DNA from: Acephala macrosclerotiorum
Taxonomy: Eukaryota > Ascomycota > Leotiomycetes > Helotiales > Mollisiaceae
Direction of reading: 5' to 3'
Length of the DNA: 64,000 bases
Assembly (NCBI GenBank): GCA_014904845.1
Contig: MU119229.1
Location: 282,747 to 346,746, forward strand
The translations under genes and the position numbers were made by a program. Positions 55,209-64,000 of this stretch are shown one piece after another; positions within the stretch are counted from its first letter, which is position 1, and each line of letters begins with the position of its first letter. The notes under the pieces are model-generated. The model saw only the letters and a list, made by a program, of their open reading frames with translations. It was not told the DNA's origin and ran no database searches.

Positions 55209-55526
55209 ATGCACCTCTACAACCTTCTCTTCGCCGCCGTCATCGCTACGCTCTTCTTCGTGACCTTCACTTCCGCCTCACCAATACCCCTCAATAAGGG
55301 AGATTGGCATGCTTCGATTCATGATCATTACAATGTTTCGATCCACTACGCTCATTCGGCCCATCGAAATGCTTCATACTGGAATTCTTCCACTCTCTGG
55401 AACCACACCAACATTGGAAACGACTCCAAATGGCATCACAAACACCATCACAATGCTTCATATTGGAATAATTCGGGTCGCTGGAATGCTTCAGCTCACT
55501 GGAATACTCCCGTGATGAAGAAGTAG
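55209..55526 (+). CDS. Small secreted protein rich in N-glycosylation sequons
   Basis: A single exon of 105 residues from an ATG in good context (accATGCAC). The signal peptide MHLYNLLFAAVIATLFFVTF extends to about residue 24 (SASPI). The mature part has no cysteine and is dominated by His, Asn, Ser and Trp. It contains a repeated unit: HRNASYWNSSTLWNHTN and, after a spacer, HHNASYWNNSGRWNASAHWN. Asn-x-Ser/Thr sequons occur at about eight places, so most of the chain could carry N-glycans. It matches no family I know. A secreted effector-like or cell-wall protein is possible. Coding strength is supported by the signal peptide and repeat, not by homology. Confidence 0.7.
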   Translation: MHLYNLLFAAVIATLFFVTFTSASPIPLNKGDWHASIHDHYNVSIHYAHSAHRNASYWNSSTLWNHTNIGNDSKWHHKHHHNASYWNNSGRWNASAHWNTPVMKK

Positions 55527-58405
55527 GTATGATATGGGGTAGTTGGGGTGAGGGTGACAAGGGCGGGAACAGGCCTGGATTTCGAGATATGGTAAAGGCG
55601 TTCAGAAATACGCCTGGAATAAAGATAGAATGATCTGCTTTCTTCGTTGAGTCTATGTAGTAGGGTGGGTTGGGTTTGTAGCACATTTGAGTAGGGTCCA
55701 GCCTCGGGTCAATCAAACGCTATCTCGCTGTTGCAAACTCTGAGCATAGTCGAACTTCCCCAGCGTCTCCTCCCTAACTCACCAGTGAAGTTCCAAAAGC
55801 AATATTCTAAATTTGTTAAATGAGTAGCGACTCTTCTCTCTTGCCTTTGCAAAGCATACGAGAGTATGCTACTTACAGTACCCCGCACTCCAAGAGAAGC
55901 GAGACTCCCAAGTAACAGTGGAGACACTCAAAGCTTGAATCTTAAGCGCAAACAAGGAGGCTGGCTCGCGCGACTAATATAATCCAACGGAACGGGCATT
56001 CAAACTTACCTTACCTGCTTCGTAGATGACGCATCTTAGTCTGAGCTTCATTGCAGTCACATTCTTTGTTGTTGAGTTTGGACTCTCATCTAAATCCCGA
56101 TTTTAGCCCTTTTCAAGTCTTGGAACGCTGGTATTGGGGCACAATACGCTGAAGAGCATCAAACGTCGATACAGCGTTGAGGATACACTCGTCTTTAGCT
56201 TCTGCCGTCGAGTTTCTTCATCTTATATTTAGTTCCCATAAGCTTATGTAGAATCTTGAGTCGTGCTTTTTGCCTTTTGCACCTTCTCAGCCTGGTTCGG
56301 TGAATTCCCCAAGAGCTGGTTGATGAGGAGGTAAAATCGGGACTCAGTAAATGTCTAATCAGTGAATAGAAACGTGCAAGGAAAAATCTAAAGAAGTCAT
56401 GGTACGTCATGCTCTAGCTTTGTTATCGCAGGGAACCGCAATATAAAGGGCATACGGGGGTGACCCAAATGAACGCAAGAGTGAAGAAGAGAGAGAGGAA
56501 GGAGAGGATGAAGAAGAAGCAAAAGGTTGACGTCAACGACAGGAAAGATGGAGAGGTGAATCGTGATGTTCTTTAGTTGAAACTTGGGCGAGGTACTAAG
56601 GACTATTGTAACACTTTCCTTCTGGGTTCTCAAGCTGAATGTATGAGAATAATCACACGCGGACAGTTGACAACAAATATCATGATTGGGCTGCTTTCAC
56701 ATCTCATTTTCGGACTATGAAGCATATGATTCTGATACGATTCAAGAGACAAAAGAACAATCCTTCATCATCTCAGCTTCGTTGTTGCATTTCATTCCTC
56801 GTCGAAATTGTTTGATATATGTTCATCCTGTACAACGAGATTTGGTTCGTCTAGTCGTGTTAATGCCTGCGATAGGCAAGAGGCGCAGGCAATATCGCGA
56901 CCTCCGATATCCGATTCACTCCTCTCCCTACGAGAATAACACGAGAAATGCTCAGTGGTCAACATCGTAATCGGGTATTTCACAGATGTTGGCTGTGTCT
57001 CTGTTCCTTTGCTACGAAGTGACTAAGAAGACTAACTTTCGACAAGGATAAAATATCTAAATATTCCATTTCTCTACTTGAAACACCACTAGCAGCATAC
57101 CGAGTCAACCAGTATAAAATGTAAGGCAGCAAAGTACGAGAGCGGTGTTTGCCCAACATCTTTTGAGCTTTGGCATAAGCAGTAGCGCTTCAGTCCGGGT
57201 GCGTCGCAGACCCTGCGGCCGCCAGTGCGATGTACCATCCGACGATAGGATTTCATTGTCAAGCTTTAAACTATTGCCATTTGCACATTGACTTGACGTA
57301 TAACTGCGTGCTAGACTGCACCTACTCTTGTCTTTTGACTCTAGACACATGTAATGTTTGCCATACCCTAGCTATAATAACAGTCGCCAACAGCCTGGTC
57401 GGGGTACATATGCACAACATTTGGGAGTACAATCTCAACCCAATTTACGATTTGATCTGCTTCCGTATCACATTTCGCTACCGAGAAGTTTATTATATAG
57501 TGCTCATGCGCAAGCCAGAAGAGCTTGAAAGCATTGCGAAAACAATTAGACAGGTAATTGAGGCAGTCAAGAAAAATGGCGCTCTTCTTCGTGAAAAGAT
57601 CTCCTATGAAAAGGAAGAGAAAATACTAAACTAACTTTCGATAGGCTTTCAATTATATGAACGCTCTATTTCGGTGCTGAATGCAAAGTATCAAATTCAC
57701 AGCAACCTTTGGGCATTGAACATGACTGTGGCTAGTATTAGACGCCGAGCAATTCTAATCTCACCAAGCCAACCTGGGCTAGCAGGGTATGAAAGGTTGA
57801 GCTGCAGAGCCCCGATCTCTGTGGCGTGTCAACTAAACGTCTGAATGCGTTGTCAAGAAACTTGAAAAATACTTCCATTCGGATTGATAGCGAAGGTGAA
57901 CTCCATTGCATATGTCTCAAATTCCTCCCAAGCACGAAAGATCACAAAATTCGATCGATTGTTATTCTCCGTGTGCTAAATTCAACTTCAACACCAGAAG
58001 AAGAGTCGACAGCATCAGCAAAACCTCTACTAAGACGCTGCGCCTGAGACGAAGAGTGAAAAATGCGGGGTAGAACTCCGTATATATACCTACGTGATAG
58101 AACGGCAGCAACCGAAATCGCTTGCAGAGTATCGAAAAAGCTCTAGTGTTGAAGTGAATATGCTAAAATTCAAGAGATCAAGGCAATTGGCAGTGACCCT
58201 AAACAAACTTAACTCTGTCACGCCTTCTATTCGTATCGTGGTACAGGGTGAGAATCTAGTTTGATGGGTTTGCTGGCCTGGGCAAAAGCGTACTCATTTC
58301 ATGTAGTTGACAACAACAATCGACCCGCTCACTGCTGTCGATTTCCGACAGAGAATGCAGCGCTTAATGACGAGGATCGCTTGACATCACTGAATCTCGG
58401 TGCAT
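55527..58405. other. Gene-poor region, no supported gene
   Basis: About 2.9 kb of mixed sequence. A 134-codon frame at 57230-57634 ends in a coil-like basic/acidic segment (RKPEELESIAKTIRQVIEAV), but starts without a convincing leader. A frame at 57826-58047 also has no ATG-anchored structure. Relics of a helical protein at 57.5-58.0 kb are possible. Confidence 0.35.
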
Positions 58406-58740
58406 TTAAACCTTGAGATCGTTCACATGGTATTTCCTCACTCGCAAGTAGTGAAGTTCTCTGACTTGAGCCGTAGTCTTTGAGCCATTCAAACTGAGGA
58501 GCAAGCGGGGACCTTTCCATCTAGCATCAAGCTTCCTGCTCTTTCGCTTCTCCTTTGCTGCATCCCAAACCATCACCAAATCACCTGGCTTGAGGTCCTT
58601 AGTTGCACCGGTGGGTGGTGCATTAAGAGATTCTGCAAAACCTTTCCTGAGAACTTCTTGTACTCGATGGCTTCTTCCCACTGTTCCTTATCTGTTCCTT
58701 CATATTCTAACAGCATTTGAAGCCTGAATTACTCCTGTGA
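58406..58740 (-). mobile_element. Gypsy-type retrotransposon integrase fragment
   Basis: The minus-strand frame reads RKGFAESLNAPPTGATKDLK, PGDLVMVWDAAKEKRKSRKL, WKGPRLLLSLNGSKTTAQVR and ends RKYHVNDLKV. This is the C-terminal integrase part of fungal Ty3/gypsy polyproteins: a GPR-type module after the basic RKL stretch. A second frame upstream (58681-58740) has LLEYEGTDKEQW text that fits the same region one frame off. No LTRs, reverse transcriptase or primer-binding site are recognised nearby, so it is a small remnant. Confidence 0.7.
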
Positions 58741-60568
58741 CACAGAACTACCAAGTATTCGTATCTGGCCTTGAACTCGAGGTCATCGAGACTGCGCGGC
58801 GCGAAGGCGGCAATGTTGTACAAAAGAAGACTGAGGTGAGCTAACGGCCTTTGTGTTGGTGATGAGATCTAAATCTGGCAATTCGATGGGCTTTTATAGT
58901 CGAAAGAGCGAATGAAGCCTAGGCATCCACGAACGGGGACTTACCCTAAGTCATCGAGTCGTGGGGCGATAACTCGCTCTTCAACGCCAGGACATAAGAG
59001 CATTGAGTACTTGCAACCACTGCTTTCAAGGCATAGGAGCTGGTGATAAGTCTGCTTTGCCCCAGCACGAAAGACGTGGCAGAGGCTGTTGGCGACAATG
59101 GACTGTGGGGCAAAGAGGGAATATCTGGGTCCCCACCAACCCGAGTCAGAGCAGGGTCGAGGGTAGTAGTCGAACGCAACGATGACTCATCCGAAAACGA
59201 CGATCAAGTAGAGGACGAACTGCAACGAGACCCTAGGCCACCGAAGACCCTGTACAGCGTCCCACCTAATTGGCTACGGAGAAGTAATGACACATGGCTA
59301 AGGGTTGGAGACGAGTCGAAGGTTAAGCATGAACAACCCGTCGGATACCTTCTACGATCAGACGGCCGATACGAGTCTGAATCCGAGGAAAGGGGAAGCG
59401 CAAAGAGCGGCGGAGACGAGGAGGAAAATATATGATTATAGGACGATTTCCTTGCACTACTACAACGAATTGATTTATTTAGTATTACGCATAGCTTCCC
59501 CTTAGCACCTACCTAATACGGTCTTCGGACTATTAGCCCATCTCTTTTGTTTGTACTGCCAGCGCATTCGAAATATATTTTTTTCCCTTTTCAAAAACCG
59601 ATAATAGATCGCAACGAGGGCGTTGCAAACTTCTTTAGTGCCCGGCACTGTCACGGTGTAGTATCACGATGTGGTGGTGGACACCTAACCTTAGTTCCTA
59701 CCTACTTAGAACTATCATCGTAGCATAGGAGAATGCATCCTTCTTACTACCACGACTGCATTGCAACGTCTACCGTGACAAATGGTAGCACGTCCTAAAC
59801 GTTTTGAGGAAAGCTATCTCCGAGGGGAAGGCTAGGCCAGAAGTTTGAGCTTCGCTGAGAAATGACAATAATCTATCGCTGCCAACTTGCGTGATAAACT
59901 TGAGTTAAAATGACAGCAACTTCGCTTCTAATATCTCTGAAATGGTACAATTCTGTGAGCGCACGAAGGCAGCACGTTCAACCTTTCGCTGCCCTCGAGC
60001 AACCGGCGCGGCAGGACTTTGTTTGAGCTGCCAGTTCCTTTTTCTCTTCTCTGATTGTGGAGCTTCTGTGTCTCCTCTTTGAGGACGACTGGGTGAATTT
60101 ATAGCATTGCTCATCAAAATAGAAACGTGCGAGACACAATAAGTAGCTGGTCTTAACGTCGAGTGAGAGAAGGATGGAGGTATCTGCATTACTTTGAAAA
60201 GATTGAAACGTGGCATGAAGTTGAAGCAGCACATTACGGAACAACAAGAGCATCGCGCTGAAATAACTTGCTCACTTGAGAGGAACAAGAATTGAAGCAA
60301 GTGCGTGGGGCGCAACAATGTGTCCAGTGGAAATACTTGGATGTCCGCACCTTAAAAATCCACAAATGGAGCCTTTCACGCGCATGGGATAGTCAGGCCA
60401 AATCCGGGCATTGAAGAGATCGAGACCTCGAAGCACGAGGACCTCAAACAGAACCAAGGATACACCAGGAACCATTATTTATATATATTGCACCAAAACT
60501 CTCTGTATTGTTCCAAACCAAACACCACCACATGCGAAAAGAAGAATGAAAAAGATCCAAGCTCCAGC
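58741..60568. other. Gene-poor region downstream of the retroelement fragment
   Basis: About 1.8 kb. A plus-strand frame (59043-59435) is strongly acidic and Arg-rich (VVVERNDDSSENDDQVEDEL), with no domain; it could be a transposon-derived piece. The rest has no coding features. Confidence 0.35.
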
Positions 60569-61732
60569 TCATTCCTCCCCATCCGTCTCAACAACCACAG
60601 GCTGCGAAAGTCCGATCTGACCACAGTACTTGTCCCACTCTCCAGTCTCCACAGAGTCACCCGCAATATGAACCTCCAGCACCTCGAAATTATCCCTCTC
60701 AGTCACGTCAACAATCCCAAAGACCAGATTATTATCTGCGAAGTCTGTTTCTGGTTCCGGAAGGCTTGGTCTCAAGCTTGCGAATTGTAGATTAGGCAGT
60801 ATCTTCTTCAACACCGACCCTTCTAATCCCCAGCAATGTCTCGCTCGCTCGACAGATACCGTCGATAGCGCATAATTCAATGTAGCCGGCACATCGCCAA
60901 AACATGCCTCTTTCGCATATAGAAAGTCCAATCGCTCTGTCTTAGTTGTAGTGTTCTCGACAAGATGGAGAAGATCTGCTGGAGACAGCTTCATGATGTC
61001 GCGGACGAGACGTCGGTATTCGTTTCCTTCTCCCCAAGCGATTTTGGCAAGTGCTCGAGGGGGTAGGGAGTGCGAATAGTGTTCTTGGACAATTGAATTG
61101 GATGGGTAGAGGTCTATTTCGACTAATTGTTCGACATGGGCTAGGAATTCGGAGAGCTGGATGTGTTCGACGGTCGAGTAGGTTCGGAGGAGTCGGTGGC
61201 GAGGGTCGTCGAGGCTGGCAGGCGATGGAGGGTCGGGTGAGTATTGAGTGAAGATTCGTGAATGGAAGAGTGTTGTGTAGGTCCAATGATGGTAGATTGC
61301 TTTGCGTAGACGTTCTTTCTCCTGCGGATGAAGTAATCGTCTGTTGTCTGACCCGAACCGCCAGCGGAGGCGTGGGTAGAGTTCTGTCCAACGTTCTGCA
61401 ATCTTGCCATATTCAACCATCTTCTTCATGTGCTCGAGCGTCAATTTCGGTTTGGCTCCTGCCTGGATTATGCGGTCGAGGACCATGTTGATTCTGATTT
61501 CGGTGCCGATAGGCTTACGGCTCTTGTCGGGCTCATTGCTGAGGACGAGTTTAAGGAGTGAGGGCAGTGGACTGTATGAATTGTGAAGTCCTTGTTGGAG
61601 GTGGTGCATTCGGCGGCCTAGATATATGCGGTAATTCCTCCTCGATGTTCGAGCAAGGCTAAGGAGATCTTGAAGCTCGGAATAGTCGTAGATCTTCTGG
61701 AGAAGTTCTGTAGAAAGGTCGGCGATCGACAT
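60569..61732 (-). CDS. F-box protein
   Basis: A single exon of 387 residues from an ATG at 61732. Residues 1-40 form an F-box (MSIADLSTELLQKIYDYSEL then DLLSLARTSRRNYRIY), which would bind Skp1 in an SCF ubiquitin ligase. The rest is helical, with a Trp-containing stretch (RWTELYPRLRWRFG) and no WD40 or LRR pattern. The frame is complete to a TAA, with a Glu/Asp-rich end (VVVETDGEE). The substrate cannot be guessed. It lies alone between the retroelement fragment and the dioxygenase relic. A plus-strand frame starting just upstream (61670) overlaps its 5' end and is taken as a shadow. Confidence 0.85.
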   Translation of the reverse strand: MSIADLSTELLQKIYDYSELQDLLSLARTSRRNYRIYLGRRMHHLQQGLHNSYSPLPSLLKLVLSNEPDKSRKPIGTEIRINMVLDRIIQAGAKPKLTLEHMKKMVEYGKIAERWTELYPRLRWRFGSDNRRLLHPQEKERLRKAIYHHWTYTTLFHSRIFTQYSPDPPSPASLDDPRHRLLRTYSTVEHIQLSEFLAHVEQLVEIDLYPSNSIVQEHYSHSLPPRALAKIAWGEGNEYRRLVRDIMKLSPADLLHLVENTTTKTERLDFLYAKEACFGDVPATLNYALSTVSVERARHCWGLEGSVLKKILPNLQFASLRPSLPEPETDFADNNLVFGIVDVTERDNFEVLEVHIAGDSVETGEWDKYCGQIGLSQPVVVETDGEE

Positions 61733-63006
61733 CTTGAAAGTTCGTTTTGTTTTTGGTGTTTGATATATAATTATTCTTCGTCTATTTCAACTGCAAGGAG
61801 AAGTCAGCACTGTTTTATAGAAATGCCTGCAGAGTTCTTACTCTTCTGTGCTGTTGTCCAGCTTCTAGCTTCACTTCTTGAAGCTCGTTTGTCAATCGTC
61901 TTGACCTTCTCTCTCCGCGAGTCCCGTACCCTCCTTCACACCAAAGATTTGAATAGAATGAACAAAATTATCGATTGGGATCGATCTGAACGCGTTGATA
62001 GCGTTGGCCGAGGTGGAAGCTGTAATATACAACCACCAACGGCGAGGAGTTCAAGAGACTTAACTCTCGAACACCCCGTCATTGGGGCTATATTTCAATG
62101 GAGAGAAGACATCTTGCGACGTGCTACTGCTCGAGATTGCCAGTCGCATAGGACTGAAAAGCTGTGGTTGTATCATGATTGTTGGTTGAGGAAGAAAGGA
62201 GAAGTTCGTGAGTCAAGTTGCGTATTTATTTGGCTACGCCAAGGGGTGGCTGGTGCCCACGTGATCATTTGCCTAATGAAGCGGTGAGACAGGGGCAAGT
62301 TTCTCTTCGTCCAACATTCCTCTACATCTTATCAAATACATCACAAAAAGATGTATACACGCTGTCAAACATTACGCCAATACTCAGTAGAGTTGCAGGC
62401 TTTCGAAGAAGGAGGCAAGTCTGGTATCTTGCAAGAGGGACAGTGTGTGGCTTCGTTATTCAATTGCAGACGCATACCATACCGATATGGGGAGTTCGAG
62501 ATTATCCTGGTATGATAGCTTGCATTTAAAGGAGCTCTGTAATTTTGTTTCTCTTGGCGCAAGATTTTATACTTCTAATTTGGAAATTGACGTGGCGTGA
62601 AGTCCATCGCCCGCTGCCAAAACCACGGCTGCAACTCATTAATCCTTTGGCATAGGCAGCTTTGGTGAATATTGCTTAATTTTAGAATAACACTTTCCAC
62701 TACTCTCCTCTTTTGGAATCCATGAAACCATTTCTTCTCTTTTTTCTTTTGGTTTCTTTCAGGTTCGTCGACATCGCCTTAGCCAGTACGACCAGCAAGA
62801 CAAGAATACTCCGATGGGCAATACCACCTCCAAGGCGTGGCGGATCGACGATGTTAAAGCTTTGTATTCAATCATGTTGTTCTTGAAGAATTAAAGATGC
62901 ACCGTATCTTATAGCGCTCCCATTCGTATTCTTGAATCTGCAAACTTCAATCCGACAATACAACAGATCATCTCGGTGCACTTTCTACGCTCTGCAATAT
63001 CCATCG
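61733..63006. other. Intergenic region upstream of the F-box gene
   Basis: About 1.3 kb. A plus-strand frame at 61822-62287, starting MPAEFLLFCAVVQLLASLL, has a signal-like start but then no family features. Other frames are short. Not called. Confidence 0.35.
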
Positions 63007-63930
63007 TCACACTGGATTATTCCAGACCAATCCCTTCAGCAGTTCCCTATGAACTTCCACTCCGGTATCTCCTACTGCCCCAACACCCTCCCCAGCTAGC
63101 CTTCGCAACTCTAGCTCTTTCATCCTCGCATGGATATTCTCCCGCTCTGGCCTCAAATTCTCCCTCTTCCCTTTAATCTTCCAGTTCAGTAGACTATCAA
63201 CTCCAAGTTCCTTTAGTGTTTTCCTTTCAACCAGTGAGTACTCCCTCGGATCCTCTCGATTGAAGTTAAACGACCCATTCAAGCACACAAACGGGTTCGT
63301 AATGATCCTGGGAACGTGCAGAGAGTTTCTCGAAGCCGAATGCATCATGAGCGGATGCATCAACACCACATCACCACAATTTCCCGTCACCTGCTGAAAA
63401 ATTCTACACTTCTCCGAATGTTTAACCTACTCACAAAATCACTGAAACGCATCCCATCTATGCTCCTCTCCTCTCGCCATATACGGTGTGACCCCCTCCG
63501 GGTTATCATGCAGATATCTCGCCACAACTCCAATCCCACCAGGGCAGATATACGCTGCACTACCATTCTCAAACACATCCGTGAAGCAAGGAATAACCAA
63601 GAGACTCTGCTCCGGCGAATCCAGATAATGCATGAAATGATCCCCATCGGCATGCCAATTGTCCAGCTCCCTCGGACCCACCACAACACCCTTAAGTTTC
63701 TCATTACCGAACTTAACGATGAAATTATCTCCCTACTGACGAGAGATATCTGCAACTCAGTCTTCGCCACCAGATAGCTCGGAAATGGCGCCCCATGCTT
63801 TTGACGCGAGCTCAAGGGCGGAGATGCACTCGAGGCCGGGCATGTTGATCTTTTCGAGGACCTAGGTGGAGGGGTCGTTTTTAGAGTAGCCGAGACAGGT
63901 TCAGAGGTCCACCAGGGGGTGCAGGAATAC
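63007..63930 (-). pseudogene. PhyH-like Fe(II)/2-oxoglutarate dioxygenase relic with six in-frame stops
   Basis: One minus-strand frame runs about 310 codons. It has INMPGLECISALELASKAWG, the iron-binding HxD in LDNWHADGDHFMHYLDSP, VIPCFTDVFENGSAAYICPG, then VTGNCGDVVLMHPLMMHSAS with the distal His and SRNSLHVPRIITNP with a likely 2-oxoglutarate Arg. In-frame stops lie at 63901-63903 (TGA), 63862-63864 (TAG), 63757-63759 (TGA), 63733-63735 (TAG), 63439-63441 (TGA) and 63427-63429 (TAG). No frameshift is seen. The surrounding text suggests Arg, Gln or Trp at these sites, which single C-to-T or G-to-A changes would give. An intron covering the last two stops would leave the wrong phase. The N-terminal limit is unclear. 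Confidence 0.72.
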
Positions 63931-63940
63931 GTGACACACC

Positions 63941-64000
63941 AAAACTAGAATTAATTAAAACTTAATAATTTACTAATGAAATTACTTCAAATTTAAAACA
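63941..64000. other. AT-rich sequence at the right edge
   Basis: The last 60 bases are almost entirely A and T and differ sharply from the rest of the window. They may be the edge of an AT-rich repeat block. The stretch is too short to say more. Confidence 0.5.

Noticed and set aside
57230..57634. A 134-codon frame in the gene-poor region.
   Set aside because: The first half is Cys/His-rich without pattern and the start is unsupported; only the end looks coil-like.
61670..62287. A 205-codon plus-strand frame overlapping the F-box gene start.
   Set aside because: It overlaps a better-supported gene on the other strand and shows no domain after a hydrophobic start.

Overview
The window looks like nuclear DNA of a filamentous ascomycete (Pezizomycotina; a Leotiomycete-like fungus is my guess, not proven). 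Signs are compact genes with 45-120 base introns bounded by GT/AG, a Zn2Cys6 regulator, HET, NLR and 2EXR families that are typical of these fungi, and single-copy housekeeping genes spread over both strands. I saw no rRNA, convincing tRNA, CRISPR array or bacterial-style operon.

Layout: 1-7 kb holds a partial Zn2Cys6 regulator divergent from ORC5, a decayed unknown gene and a Rab11/Ypt3 GTPase. 7.7-15.1 kb holds a giant chromodomain plus CCCH-finger protein and the ribosome biogenesis factor BRX1. 15.7-22.9 kb is an accessory stretch: a membrane-protein gene with three in-frame stops, an intact secreted aspartic protease, and a broken HET gene. 23.7-41.7 kb is a housekeeping block: ATP synthase beta, glycogen branching enzyme divergent from mitochondrial ClpX, cytochrome oxidase subunit 5, GAPDH, and the class II histone deacetylase HDA1. 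41.7-55.5 kb is accessory again: a four-TM protein head-to-head with an intact NLR (alpha/beta hydrolase plus NB-ARC), two copies of a short dispersed repeat on either side, a 2EXR protein, a broken ubiquitin-like-domain/C2H2 gene, a single-pass surface protein and a small sequon-rich secreted protein. 55.5-64 kb is gene-poor: a gypsy integrase fragment, an F-box gene, and at the right edge a PhyH-like dioxygenase relic with six in-frame stops running into AT-rich DNA.

The strongest theme is that genes of the incompatibility/innate-immunity type (HET, ULD-C2H2, the multi-TM family) are present as nonsense or frameshift relics while one NLR remains intact. Two relics (15.7-17.5 kb and 63.0-63.9 kb) keep an unbroken frame apart from in-frame TAG/TGA codons, most of which one C-to-T or G-to-A change would explain. 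That resembles repeat-induced point mutation (RIP) more than ordinary decay. Exon joins were derived by hand from splice sites, frame and family similarity; no alignment was run.
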